From Rhizobium ecuadorense (GTDB lineage: Bacteria; Pseudomonadota; Alphaproteobacteria; Rhizobiales; Rhizobiaceae), in assembly GCF_001187535.1 (NCBI RefSeq), contig NZ_LFIO01001790.1, positions 124,001 through 188,000 on the forward strand: a stretch of DNA of 64,000 nucleotides, read 5' to 3'. Positions 1-8,500 of the stretch are shown here, in pieces (positions within the stretch are counted from its first letter, which is position 1; every line of letters starts with the position of its first letter). A program made the translations under genes and the position numbers. Under the pieces are notes generated by a model. That model ran no database searches, was not told where the DNA came from, and was given only the letters and a program-made list of their open reading frames with translations.

Positions 1-743
1 CCGGCGATTTCGAGGCCGATCAGCGTGCCGGAAAGCCGGGCTTGCGCTGATGCGGCCGAGATCCCGTGCAGGAGCTGGCCCGAGCGGGCGGTAAACAGCA
101 GATTGGAGGCAAGGGCCGGGCGCTGGAAAGCGGCCGATACCGCCGCCTCGAAGGCGGCTGCATCAGCAGGCTGCTCCTCGGCGCCGGCAACGGCATGCGA
201 CAGGATCGTGTGTTTGCTGATGACGTCGAAGAGTTCGCCGGTCATGAAGGTCGAAAAGCCGGTGACCTTGCCGTCGCCCACATGCACCCACTTCGAATGG
301 GTGCCGGGCATGCAGACCGCCTGGGCGCCCGAGCTTGCGGTGCCGAGCGCGCCGAGAAGCTGGGTTTCCTCGCCGCGCATGACGTCGGGTGTCGCCTTAT
401 CCCGCTGGGCAAGGCCCGGCAGGATGCGGATGTCGCGGGTTTCTCCCGGCACGGAGACCGCCGCCGTCAGCACCGAGGTGAGCGGCGCCGGCACGTCGAT
501 ATAACCGGCCTCGACCCAGCCCTGCCGGGCGCCGGCCATGCCGCAGACGATCACCGGCAGGTTCTCCGGCGCCGCGACGGCGGCGAGATGGCCTGACAGC
601 ACTTGGGAAAAGCCGGTTTTTGCGGCACTCGTCATGCCTTCGCCGCTGCGGCGTTCGGCAAGAATGCCGCCGTCCCTGCCGATCAGCCAGAGCCGGAAGC
701 TGCTGGTGCCCCAGTCCACCGCGACATAAGCGGGATTAGCCAT
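1..743 (-). CDS. dgoK: 2-dehydro-3-deoxygalactonokinase, partial (3' end outside window)
   Basis: Phosphorylates 2-keto-3-deoxygalactonate in the oxidative (De Ley-Doudoroff type) galactose pathway. The reading frame starts at the ATG at 743-741 and stays open to base 1, so the C-terminus is missing. The N-terminus has the sugar-kinase phosphate-1 motif DWGTSSFRLW (residues 10-19), and an ICGMAGARQGW stretch follows as in DgoK. Its ATG overlaps the TAA of the upstream dehydrogenase gene by one base, so the two are probably translationally coupled and belong to one sugar operon under the divergent IclR regulator. The family call is firm; galactonate as the actual substrate is inferred from the family and context. 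Confidence 0.88.
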   Translation of the reverse strand, partial: MANPAYVAVDWGTSSFRLWLIGRDGGILAERRSGEGMTSAAKTGFSQVLSGHLAAVAAPENLPVIVCGMAGARQGWVEAGYIDVPAPLTSVLTAAVSVPGETRDIRILPGLAQRDKATPDVMRGEETQLLGALGTASSGAQAVCMPGTHSKWVHVGDGKVTGFSTFMTGELFDVISKHTILSHAVAGAEEQPADAAAFEAAVSAAFQRPALASNLLFTARSGQLLHGISAASAQARLSGTLIGLEIA

Positions 744-1504
744 TACAAAATGCCTCCATCGACAATCAGGGACTGGGCGGTCATTCCTGCCGCGCAGTCG
801 GATGCAAGAAACAGGCAGGGACCGACGATCGCGTCGGGCTTGAGGGCGACCTTCAGGCATTGCTGCTCCACCGAGCGCACGATGCTCTCTTCGGTCAGCC
901 ACAGCTGCATTTGCCGTTCGGTGAGCACCATGCCGGGCAGGATGCAGTTGACCCGGATATTCTCCGGCCCGAGCCGGCCGGCCAGGCTCTTGGTCAGCCC
1001 GACGACTCCAGCCTTCGCCGCCGCATAGGCAGGAAAACCGCCCATATTCAGCTTGAAAGCGATCGACGACATATTGATGATCGCCCCGCCGCCGGCCGCC
1101 CGCATCGATGGCGCCACTGCCTGCGAGGTGAAGAAGACGTGCCGCAGGTTGACCGCCTGGTTGTTGTCCCAGTAGGCCTCGGTCACCGCGTCGAATTCAT
1201 GGCGGTCGTCCCAGGCGGCATTGTTGACGAGCACGCGGATCGGCCCGGAGTTGGCAACGACGGTATCGACCGTGCGCCGGATCGCCTCGATGTCGCGCAG
1301 GTCGGCATGGTGGAAGGAGACCGGATGCGCCGTCTCCGGCGACAGCCTCTCGGCAAGCGCGCGGCCGGCCGCCTCGGCGATGTCGATGAACGAGACCTTG
1401 GCGCCCTGGCGCGCGAAGCCTTCGACGATCGCAGCGCCGATGCCCGATCCGCCGCCGGTTACCAGTACGGTTCGGTCTCTGAACTCCGGAAATTGTGCCG
1501 ACAT
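743..1504 (-). CDS. SDR-family sugar dehydrogenase (probable galactose/aldose 1-dehydrogenase)
   Basis: Classical short-chain dehydrogenase/reductase of 253 residues using NAD(P). Visible are the cofactor motif TGGGSGIG (16-23), an NNAA variant of the NNAG motif (94-97), catalytic Ser near 146-147 and YAAAK (Tyr160, Lys164). The ATG at 1504 is preferred over an upstream in-frame ATG at 1537 because it has an AAAGGG ribosome site eight bases upstream, and because the upstream start lies inside the operator. Directly followed by dgoK, which suggests oxidation of galactose or a related aldose as the first pathway step; the exact substrate is inference. The gene points away from the IclR regulator and shares its control region. 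Confidence 0.85.
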   Translation of the reverse strand: MSAQFPEFRDRTVLVTGGGSGIGAAIVEGFARQGAKVSFIDIAEAAGRALAERLSPETAHPVSFHHADLRDIEAIRRTVDTVVANSGPIRVLVNNAAWDDRHEFDAVTEAYWDNNQAVNLRHVFFTSQAVAPSMRAAGGGAIINMSSIAFKLNMGGFPAYAAAKAGVVGLTKSLAGRLGPENIRVNCILPGMVLTERQMQLWLTEESIVRSVEQQCLKVALKPDAIVGPCLFLASDCAAGMTAQSLIVDGGIL

Positions 1505-1531
1505 CGCAGTCGCCCTTTGATATTCAATTTG

Positions 1532-1566
1532 TTCCATTATATGGAACTTAATTTGACTATATGGAA
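1532..1566. promoter_or_regulatory. IclR-type operator between the divergent dehydrogenase and regulator genes
   Basis: TTCCAT-TAT-ATGGAA (1532-1546) is a perfect inverted repeat with six-base arms and a three-base spacer. A second half-site ATGGAA follows at 1561-1566, preceded by a degenerate left half. IclR-family regulators usually bind such short palindromes and repress their own gene plus a divergent catabolic operon. The location between the two divergent starts (1504 and 1607) fits. The link to this regulator is inferred. Confidence 0.65.
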
Positions 1567-1606
1567 TTATCGAATTATGCTGACCTTGCTGTCAAGGGCG
1601 GACGAG

Positions 1607-2407
1607 ATGATGACTTCAAATAGCGAAAGCATGGCGCAGACGCGCGAGACCGGCACGCTCGGCAAACTGATGGTTCTGCTCGATCTCGTCACCCATGCGG
1701 AGGCACCGCTGCGTTTCACCGATATCCTGGCTCGTGCCGGCCAGCCGCGCGGGACATTGCATCGCCAGTTGAGCCATCTGGTGGAGGAAGGGCTGCTTGA
1801 GCTTGATGGCGACGGCCGTTATGCGCCGGGCCTGCGCCTGCTCGATTTTGCTGCGCGCAGCTGGGCGCGCAACGAATTCCGCCTGATTGCCGAGCCGCAC
1901 CTCGCCGAGCTGCAGCAGGCGACCGGCGAGACGGTGCATCTCGGTGTTTTGAGGGGCCAGTCGATCATCTATCTCGACAAGGTCGACGGCCGTCAGCCGG
2001 TGCGGATGTATTCGCAGATCGGCAATGCCTCGCCCTGTTACTGCACCGGCGTCGGCAAGGCCGCCCTTTCGCTGCTTCCGCCTGATCTCCTCGCCGATCT
2101 CCTCGCCGGCATCAACTTCACCAGCTTTACCGCCTCGACCCATGCCTCGGGCGAATCGCTGCTTGCCGAAATCCGCGAGATCGCCGATCAGGGCTATGCC
2201 TTCGACCGCGAGGAGCACGAAGCCGGCATCCGCTGCGTCGCTGCCCCCGTCTGGTCGCAGGATCGGACCTTTATTGGTGGCATTTCGATTACCGGCCCGG
2301 CCTATCGTCTGTCGATGGAACTTCTACGCCAATGGGCCGTTCCAGTTCAGCTGGCAGCTGGGAGGATCATGGAAGGCATGCGCATCCGGCTGGGCCCGCG
2401 CCGCTAA
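1607..2407 (+). CDS. IclR-family transcriptional regulator
   Basis: About 266 residues. The N-terminal winged helix (about residues 15-75, from the GTLGKLMVLLDLVTH segment through the HRQLSHLVEEGLLE recognition part) is followed by an IclR effector domain with the GETVHLGVLRGQSIIYLDKVD core and the family-typical YCTGVGKAAL and EEHEAGIRCVAAPV stretches. The frame is open far upstream, but the ATG at 1607 follows an AAGGGCGGA ribosome site and gives normal family length. It is divergent from the dehydrogenase-dgoK operon and probably controls it in response to a sugar acid; the ligand cannot be read from sequence. Confidence 0.88.
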   Translation: MMTSNSESMAQTRETGTLGKLMVLLDLVTHAEAPLRFTDILARAGQPRGTLHRQLSHLVEEGLLELDGDGRYAPGLRLLDFAARSWARNEFRLIAEPHLAELQQATGETVHLGVLRGQSIIYLDKVDGRQPVRMYSQIGNASPCYCTGVGKAALSLLPPDLLADLLAGINFTSFTASTHASGESLLAEIREIADQGYAFDREEHEAGIRCVAAPVWSQDRTFIGGISITGPAYRLSMELLRQWAVPVQLAAGRIMEGMRIRLGPRR

Positions 2408-2608
2408 TGCAATCAGGGAGCATGCTTATGATAAGGGCGATATTGAGATTTGCCGGCGAATCACGACAACTGCAAATAGTCCGCGAAATCGATTAACCAC
2501 CTGCCGGCCGAACGCTGTATGCCGAGGCCGACTCCGTGTGATCCAACCAGCGATCGTCATTCCCCGATGCAATCGAGCCGGCCGTTGCGCCGAAGATGAA
2601 GAAATGTG

Positions 2609-3343
2609 ATGGCACCCTTGTCGCAAACATCCCCGGAAGACGACGACTATATCCAGGAAATAGCCGGCCTGAAGACCCAGTTCGATATTTTCCGGTTCCT
2701 GAAACGCGTGACGGAAGCCTATCGCAGCCGCGCCTTCCTGGTTCTCAACCTGCCGCCGATCACCTCTCTGGATATCCAGGGCAGCACCGTCATCACCAGT
2801 TGGCCGGCTGAGCTTCTGGCGCTCTACGACCAGGAGAGCCTGCTGGTCAACAGCCCGGTTCTGAGGCGGCTGAGAACCTCCGCGCGGCCCTTCTTCTATG
2901 ACATGTCGCGCGAGAACTGGTCGCGGGACGATGGCAAGTCGGTGCTCGTCGCCTCGCTGTTCGAACGTTTCAGGATGATGCGCGGCGCCTATTTCCCGAC
3001 GCATGAGCCATCCGGCGTGCGCGGCGCCATCTCTTTCGCCGGCGACCGCGAGCCCTTCAGCCCAGCTGAGATGCGCGAGCTCTGCTATATCTCCATCCAT
3101 GTCTATGACAGGCTCGCCGAGATCCGCAACCTCGATACCCGCATCACGGACACGCTGACCGACCGGGAAATCGATTGCCTCAACTGGACGGCGGCCGGCA
3201 AGACCAGTGCCGAAATCGCCGAAATTCTCACCCTCTCCGAGCACACGGTCAATCATTACCTCAACCGCGCCACCAAGAAGCTCGATACGGTCAACCGGAC
3301 GCAGGCGGTGGCCAAGGCGCTGCGCATCGGCCTGATCAAATAA
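2609..3343 (+). CDS. LuxR-type solo transcriptional regulator
   Basis: 244 residues with an N-terminal autoinducer-binding-like domain (about 20-165) and a C-terminal GerE/LuxR helix-turn-helix (about 183-244, LTDREIDCLNWTAAGKTSAEIA). The signal domain keeps a Trp (65) and Tyr (73), but the Asp of the Asp-Pro pair that contacts acyl-homoserine lactones in TraR/LuxR is a Ser here (Ser82-Pro83). A typical AHL ligand is therefore doubtful, and no luxI-like gene is nearby. A GTG at 2606 is an alternative start. The about 200 bases upstream and 640 downstream carry no convincing gene. The regulated genes are unknown. Confidence 0.8.
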   Translation: MAPLSQTSPEDDDYIQEIAGLKTQFDIFRFLKRVTEAYRSRAFLVLNLPPITSLDIQGSTVITSWPAELLALYDQESLLVNSPVLRRLRTSARPFFYDMSRENWSRDDGKSVLVASLFERFRMMRGAYFPTHEPSGVRGAISFAGDREPFSPAEMRELCYISIHVYDRLAEIRNLDTRITDTLTDREIDCLNWTAAGKTSAEIAEILTLSEHTVNHYLNRATKKLDTVNRTQAVAKALRIGLIK

Positions 3344-3451
3344 GATGCAGAAGGCGTGGCGGGTTTTCGCCGGGCGCCCAGCGCTTGGGCATATGCTTGC
3401 CGCTCGCGGCCGTCCCGGCCCGCATTTGTGCCATTTCCGCCAATTTTCCGT

Positions 3452-3468
3452 CTGGCACGCTTTCTGCT
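3452..3468 (+). promoter_or_regulatory. Candidate sigma54 (RpoN) promoter
   Basis: TGGCACG-N4-CTGC at 3453-3467 matches the -24/-12 consensus TGGCACG-N4-TTGC with a single mismatch and exact GG/GC spacing. No gene starts within the next 500 bases on this strand, so the product may be an untranslated RNA or an mrp leader. An activator site was not identified. Confidence 0.5.
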
Positions 3469-3697
3469 TCTCTTTTGACAAAGGCCCAGAGGGGACTTGG
3501 ACCAGCGCCAGGAAATGGCGCGGCCGCGCACTGCTGTCCGACGCCGATGCCGCTTTCCCAAGCCTTCGGTGTCGGCAGCGGTTGTTGCGTTTTGGCACCG
3601 CCTCTTGCACGGATGCCCGCGATTTGGCCTTTCCTCTTAATTTTTCGCTGGCCTTTTTGTCGGCTTGCGCTAGTTCGCCCCGGATTGCGCCGGTTCT

Positions 3698-3781
3698 CGG
3701 GGAGACCGTTGCGGCCATCAGGGCGAAAGCCCGGCGGACTTGATGGCCGCAACGGATTGCCCGTTCTCCCCGGCGCTTTTT
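3698..3781 (+). ncRNA. Candidate structured RNA / terminator hairpin
   Basis: CGGGGAGA plus CCGTTGCGGCCATCA (3698-3720) pairs with TGATGGCCGCAACGG (3741-3755) and, across a nine-base bulge, TCTCCCCG (3765-3772). The apical part 3721-3732 forms GGGC-GAAA-GCCC, a GNRA tetraloop. A T5 run follows at about 3777-3781. This could be the 3' end of a transcript of about 300 bases starting near 3480. It is structural inference only. Confidence 0.4.
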
Positions 3782-3870
3782 GCAAGCCGGCAAATCGGTT
3801 TCCCCGCCGATGATTTTGTTTGGCGAAGGCGTCCGTCTCCACTATCTCTACTGCATGATTTCAGTCTTGA

Positions 3871-3957
3871 TCGGAATCGATGAAGGCTGAAATCATGCAG
3901 CAATTCAAAGTGCTACAGCGCTCCTTGCGCGTCTTGAAAGACGCGCGGCGCTCTGGT
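3871..3957. repeat. Dispersed repeat family D, copy 1
   Basis: Starts with CGGAATCGAT and contains GTGCTACAGCG, a TTGCGCGTC/GACGCGCGG inverted repeat and a GGCGCT end. A close copy lies at 32009-32097, also in an intergenic position. It ends about 27 bases before the mrp start. Confidence 0.75.
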
Positions 3958-3983
3958 CTGCAAGAAGAAGCAGTGAGGGTGGA

Positions 3984-5162
3984 ATGACCGACGTCACCAA
4001 GGAACAGGTTCTCGAAACGCTGAAGACTGTGCGTGGACCGGATCTCGAGCACGATATCGTCGAGCTCGGCATGGTTTCCGATGTCTTCATCTCCGACGGC
4101 AAGGTTTATTTCTCCATCACCGTTCCGGCCGATCGCGCCAAGGAGCTCGAACCGATGCGGCTCGCGGCCGAGCGCGTCGTCAAGGCCATGCCTGGCGTCA
4201 AGGGCGCGCTCGTCGCGCTGACCGCAGACAAGAAAGCCGCCGCCGCCGCTCCGGCCGCCCGCCCGGTGCCGAACCCGCCGCACGGCCATGCTGGCCACGA
4301 TCATCAACATGATCACGGTAGCCACGCCCATGCCCCGCAACAGCCGCCGCGGGCCGGCAAGATCGGCGTTCCCGGCATCGGCGCCATCATCGCCGTCGCC
4401 TCGGGCAAGGGCGGGGTCGGCAAGTCGACCACTGCCGTCAACCTGGCGCTCGGCCTGCTCGCCAACGGTCTTCGCGTCGGCATTCTCGACGCCGATATCT
4501 ATGGTCCCTCGATGCCGCGGCTCTTGAAAATTTCAGGCCGCCCGACCCAGATCGATGGCCGCATCATCAATCCGATGGAGAATTACGGCCTCAAGGTCAT
4601 GTCGATGGGCTTCCTCGTCGACGAGGAGACGGCGATGATCTGGCGCGGGCCGATGGTTCAGTCGGCGCTCTTGCAGATGCTGCGTGAAGTCGCCTGGGGC
4701 GAACTCGACGTGCTGGTCGTCGACATGCCGCCCGGCACCGGCGACGCGCAGCTGACCATGGCCCAGCAGGTGCCGCTTGCCGGCGCCGTCATCGTCTCGA
4801 CGCCGCAGGACCTCGCCCTGATCGATGCCCGCAAGGGCCTCAACATGTTCCGCAAGGTCGAGGTGCCGGTGCTCGGCATCGTCGAGAATATGAGCTATTT
4901 CATCGCGCCTGACACCGGCACCCGCTACGATATCTTCGGCCATGGCGGCGCCCGCAAGGAGGCCGAGCGCATCGGCGTGCCCTTCCTCGGCGAAGTGCCG
5001 CTGACAATGAACATCCGCGAAACCTCCGACGCCGGCACGCCGCTCGTCGCCTCCGAGCCGAACGGCGTCGTCGCCGGCATCTATCGCGGCATCGCCGCCA
5101 AGGTCTGGGAACAGCTGGGCGGCCAAACCCAACGGCCGGCACCGACGATCGTCTTCGAATAA
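3984..5162 (+). CDS. mrp: Mrp/ApbC-type P-loop ATPase, Fe-S cluster carrier family
   Basis: 392 residues. An N-terminal MIP18/DUF59 domain (about 5-80) is joined by an Ala/Pro/His-rich linker to a ParA/NBP35-type ATPase with the deviant Walker motif GKGGVGKST (141-149) and the DMPPGTGDAQL motif (248-258). Family members load Fe-S clusters onto target proteins. Two oddities: the CxxC pair expected in the C-terminal segment is APDT (308-311), and the whole protein contains no cysteine; the linker (100-117) carries nine histidines in HGHAGHDHQHDHGSHAH. Classical cysteine-ligated cluster binding is therefore impossible in this protein. It is probably monocistronic. Confidence 0.92.
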   Translation: MTDVTKEQVLETLKTVRGPDLEHDIVELGMVSDVFISDGKVYFSITVPADRAKELEPMRLAAERVVKAMPGVKGALVALTADKKAAAAAPAARPVPNPPHGHAGHDHQHDHGSHAHAPQQPPRAGKIGVPGIGAIIAVASGKGGVGKSTTAVNLALGLLANGLRVGILDADIYGPSMPRLLKISGRPTQIDGRIINPMENYGLKVMSMGFLVDEETAMIWRGPMVQSALLQMLREVAWGELDVLVVDMPPGTGDAQLTMAQQVPLAGAVIVSTPQDLALIDARKGLNMFRKVEVPVLGIVENMSYFIAPDTGTRYDIFGHGGARKEAERIGVPFLGEVPLTMNIRETSDAGTPLVASEPNGVVAGIYRGIAAKVWEQLGGQTQRPAPTIVFE

Positions 5163-5558
5163 GCCACGTCATCCGGAACGGTGCGGCAGTTCCGAGCGAC
5201 GCATGCAGCGGCCGAATCACGATTGTCGATACCTCAAATTGTGAGGCAAACGTGGTGAAAAGCCGCGGTTCACGGAAGATGTCTTGATTATTTCACGGCT
5301 TTGCTGCATATGCCGCGGCGCCATGATGGCGTTTGCTGCAGATGCTCAATGACGGCCGTCTTCGTTTGGAAGATTTCGGCCCGCCTGCAAGTTCGGAGTT
5401 GTCTTGTCGATCGAAGGATTGATCGCTGCGATGCGGTGGAGCACAATGCGCATGCCGGCCTTCAAGGTTGGATGCAGCCGGAGTTGTATGAGCTTTTTTG
5501 ATCCGCTTCCGTTGGAACCTGGGACGAGCGAGCCTCGCATTGCCGCGCTTTCGGCCGC
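5163..5558. other. Intergenic stretch with no gene seen
   Basis: About 400 bases between mrp and the CorA gene. GGAAC-(9)-GTTCC occurs at 5175-5193, but no promoter, terminator or gene was convincing. Small frames here have no recognisable features. Confidence 0.5.
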
Positions 5559-6551
5559 ATGGAAAGGCTGCCGGTGATCACCGCTTATTGTTCCAATTGC
5601 AGGTCGGTCGATATCCGCGATCTGTCGCATCCCGCATCCTTCCCTGGGGATGTCGTCTGGATCGACATGATCGAGCCGAGCCGCGACGAGGAGCTGTATG
5701 TCGAGAAGGTTCTCGGCATCGAGGTTCCGACCCGTGACGATCTCAAGGATATCGAGCCCTCCGCCCGTCTCTATGTCGAAAACGACGCCGTCTTCATGAC
5801 CGCCTCGCTTCTCTGGAAGGCGGATACCGACGCCCCGACGCTGACCGATGTCGCCTTCATCCTGGCCGGAAACCGGCTGGTCACCATCCGCTACGCCCAT
5901 CCCAAATCCTTTGCGCTGTTCATCGCCGCCCTTCACCGGCTGCCGGAGAACTGGCGCAGCGGCGCTGCCCTTCTCGCCAAGCTATTGGAGACGATTGTCG
6001 ACCGCACCGCCGAGATCCTCGAAGTCTCCGTCTCACGCCTCGACATCTTGTCGACGCATGTCTTCGGCGACCGGGCGAAGAAGGTGCGTAAGCCCTCGAA
6101 CTACCTCGAAGAGAAGCTGCGCGATATCGCCGGCTATCACCGGATGATCAGTAAGGTGCGCGACAGCCTTGGTTCGCTGTCTCGCCTGCTGACCTTTTTT
6201 CACACGATCCCCGCGGTCCAGCAGGACCGCGAGACGAAGGAACTCTGCCGCACCCTCTCGCGCGATATCCAGTCGCTGTCGGAGCATGCCGCCTTCGTTG
6301 CCGGCAACATCACCTTCCTGCTCGACGCTTCGCTCGGTCTGATCAACATCGAGCAGAATTCGATCATCAAGATCTTCTCGATCGCCTCGGTGGTGTTCTT
6401 GCCGCCGACACTGGTCGCCTCCGTCTATGGCATGAATTTTCAGGTCATGCCGGAGCTGGCCTGGGCTGCGGGTTATCCCTATTCGCTGGCCCTGATGGTA
6501 ATATCAGCCGTCATCCCTTTTTTCTTTTTCCGCTGGAAAGGCTGGCTCTGA
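5559..6551 (+). CDS. corA: CorA-family divalent cation (Mg/Co) transporter
   Basis: About 330 residues. A long acidic cytoplasmic domain is followed by two C-terminal membrane helices; the family signature GMN sits at the end of the first (SVYGMNF, about residue 290), and the C-terminus ends in a basic RWKG segment. CorA forms pentameric inner-membrane channels for Mg2+ and related ions. The ATG at 5559 is given, but the GTG at 5574 has a better-placed GGAAAGG six bases upstream and would give a protein starting MITAYCSN; it may be the true start. kup begins 18 bases after the stop, so the two are probably cotranscribed. Confidence 0.88.
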   Translation: MERLPVITAYCSNCRSVDIRDLSHPASFPGDVVWIDMIEPSRDEELYVEKVLGIEVPTRDDLKDIEPSARLYVENDAVFMTASLLWKADTDAPTLTDVAFILAGNRLVTIRYAHPKSFALFIAALHRLPENWRSGAALLAKLLETIVDRTAEILEVSVSRLDILSTHVFGDRAKKVRKPSNYLEEKLRDIAGYHRMISKVRDSLGSLSRLLTFFHTIPAVQQDRETKELCRTLSRDIQSLSEHAAFVAGNITFLLDASLGLINIEQNSIIKIFSIASVVFLPPTLVASVYGMNFQVMPELAWAAGYPYSLALMVISAVIPFFFFRWKGWL

Positions 6552-6569
6552 GGAGCCTGTTGCAACTTC

Positions 6570-8468
6570 ATGTCCGAAGAGAGCCATCCGAACGAATCCC
6601 AGATGACGCCGAAAAAGCTGTTCTATCTCACGCTGGGTTCCGTCGGCGTCGTCTACGGCGATATCGGCACCAGCCCGCTCTATGCCTTTCGCGAGGCGCT
6701 GAAGCCCGTGGCCCATGACGGCCTCACCCGCTTCGAGGTCATCAGCCTGATTTCGCTGATGATCTGGGCGCTGACGATCATCGTCACCATCAAATATGTG
6801 CTCTTCCTGCTGCGCGCCGACAACGAGGGCGAGGGCGGCACGCTGTCGCTGCTTGCTCTTCTGATGAAGACCGCCAACGGCCATACCGCGATCCTGATGT
6901 TGCTCGGCCTGATGGGGGCTGCCCTCTTTCTCGGCGATGCGATGATCACACCGGCGCTGTCGGTGCTCTCTGCCGTCGAAGGTCTGAAGCTGGTCACACC
7001 GAGGCTCTCGGAATATATCGTGCCAATCTCGGTGGTGATCCTGGCGCTGCTCTTCGTCGTGCAGTCGCGCGGCACCGGCGCCGTCGCCAGGTTTTTCGGC
7101 CCGATCACCGCGGTCTGGTTCATCGTCATTGCCGCCGCCGGCATATCGCATATTTCGGACGATTTCGGCATCCTTGCCGCCTTCAACCCCTACTATGCCG
7201 TCAGCTTCCTGCTGCATGAAGGTTTCTACGGTATCGTCGTGCTTGGCGCCGTCTTCCTGACGGTGACGGGTGCGGAGGCGCTTTATGCCGATCTCGGCCA
7301 TTTCGGCCGCCGCCCGATTCAATGGGCCTGGTTTGCGCTGGTGTTTCCGTCGTTGACGCTGAACTATCTCGGGCAAGGCGCTCTCGTGCTCGGCAAGCCG
7401 GCGACGATGTCGGATCCCTTTTATCTGATGTTTCCGCAATGGGCGCTGCTGCCGGTCGTCATCCTGGCGACCGCCGCGACGATCATCGCCAGCCAGGCGG
7501 TCATCACCGGCGCCTTCTCACTGGTGCGCCAGGGCATCAACCTCGGCTTCCTGCCGCGCATGGAAATCCTCTTCACCTCGGAAACCAATACCGGGCAGAT
7601 CTTCGTGCCTTCGGTCAATGCCGTGCTGTTCATCGGCGTCATCTTCCTGGTTCTGAGCTTCAAGACGTCGGATGCGCTGGCGACCGCCTATGGCATTTCC
7701 GTCACCGGTGCCATGGTCGTCACGTCGATCATGGCCTTCGAATTCGTTCGCGCCCGCTGGAACTGGTCGCTTCCGGTGGCGGTGATCGCGCTTGCGCCGC
7801 TGGTCGTGCTCGAACTGATCTTCCTCGGCGCCAACCTTTTGAAGATCCACGACGGCGGTTACATCCCGATCCTGATCGCCACCGCCTTTACCGTCGTCAT
7901 GTGGACCTGGCGCCGCGGCAGCGCGATCCTGATGGAAAAGACCCGCCACACCGATATTCCGCTCCCTTCCTTCGTCAGCGCGATCGAGCGCAAGAGCGAC
8001 CATTCGCCGGCCCAGGTTCCGGGCACCGCGATCTTCCTGACCAGCGATCCGGAATCGGCCCCCGCCGCCTTGCTGCACAATCTCAAGCACAACCACGTGC
8101 TTCACGACCGCAACGTCATCCTGACGATCCGCACCGTCAACAAGCCGCGCGTGCCGAGCCACGACCGCTACAAGGTCGAGCAGATTTCCGAGCGCTTCGC
8201 CCGCGTCGAACTGCTGTTCGGCTTCATGGAATCGCAGAATGTCTCGCAGGCCCTGGCGACGCTGCGCAAGACGGGGCTGAAGTTCGACATCATGTCGACC
8301 TCCTTCTATCTCGGCCGCCGCAAGCTGGTGCCGGACGCCAAATCAGGCATGCCCTACTGGCAGGATCGGCTTTACATCGCGCTTGCCAACGCCGCCGCCA
8401 ATCCCTCGGACTACTTCCGCCTGCCGGCCAACCGCGTGGTGGAACTGGGGTCGCATGTGATTATTTGA
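6570..8468 (+). CDS. kup: Low-affinity potassium uptake protein Kup
   Basis: 632 residues, full length for the KUP/HAK/KT family. The N-terminus has the family signature GVVYGDIGTSPLYAF (about 26-40), followed by about twelve hydrophobic helices up to residue 450 and a hydrophilic C-terminal domain. It mediates proton-coupled K+ uptake across the inner membrane. It lies directly downstream of corA, so both may respond to ionic or osmotic conditions. Rhizobia often carry more than one kup copy, so a paralogue number is not assigned. Confidence 0.93.
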   Translation: MSEESHPNESQMTPKKLFYLTLGSVGVVYGDIGTSPLYAFREALKPVAHDGLTRFEVISLISLMIWALTIIVTIKYVLFLLRADNEGEGGTLSLLALLMKTANGHTAILMLLGLMGAALFLGDAMITPALSVLSAVEGLKLVTPRLSEYIVPISVVILALLFVVQSRGTGAVARFFGPITAVWFIVIAAAGISHISDDFGILAAFNPYYAVSFLLHEGFYGIVVLGAVFLTVTGAEALYADLGHFGRRPIQWAWFALVFPSLTLNYLGQGALVLGKPATMSDPFYLMFPQWALLPVVILATAATIIASQAVITGAFSLVRQGINLGFLPRMEILFTSETNTGQIFVPSVNAVLFIGVIFLVLSFKTSDALATAYGISVTGAMVVTSIMAFEFVRARWNWSLPVAVIALAPLVVLELIFLGANLLKIHDGGYIPILIATAFTVVMWTWRRGSAILMEKTRHTDIPLPSFVSAIERKSDHSPAQVPGTAIFLTSDPESAPAALLHNLKHNHVLHDRNVILTIRTVNKPRVPSHDRYKVEQISERFARVELLFGFMESQNVSQALATLRKTGLKFDIMSTSFYLGRRKLVPDAKSGMPYWQDRLYIALANAAANPSDYFRLPANRVVELGSHVII

Positions 8469-8500
8469 TGGGTGGGAAGAGGGGGCGGTTGCACCGTCCT

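Larger units (their letters stand above)
3344..3983. other. 640-base non-coding region with promoter, long hairpin and repeat D
   Basis: No open frame here looks like a protein: translations of both strands are Arg/Pro/Ala-rich and lack recognisable domains. It holds a sigma54-like promoter (3452-3468), a long imperfect hairpin (3698-3772) followed by a T-run, and a dispersed Rhizobium repeat copy just before mrp (3871-3957). It may encode an RNA. Confidence 0.6.

Noticed and set aside
2609..3343. Quorum-sensing receptor of a LuxI/LuxR pair
   Set aside because: No synthase gene nearby and the key Asp of the AHL pocket is missing, so only a solo regulator is claimed.
3345..3743. A 132-codon plus-strand frame after the LuxR gene
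   Set aside because: No ribosome site, no domain, and it crosses the strong hairpin; not gene-like in codon use.
2426..3793. Long minus-strand open frame of 455 codons
   Set aside because: Overlaps the LuxR gene antisense and the non-coding region; composition is Arg/Gly/Ala-rich without any motif.
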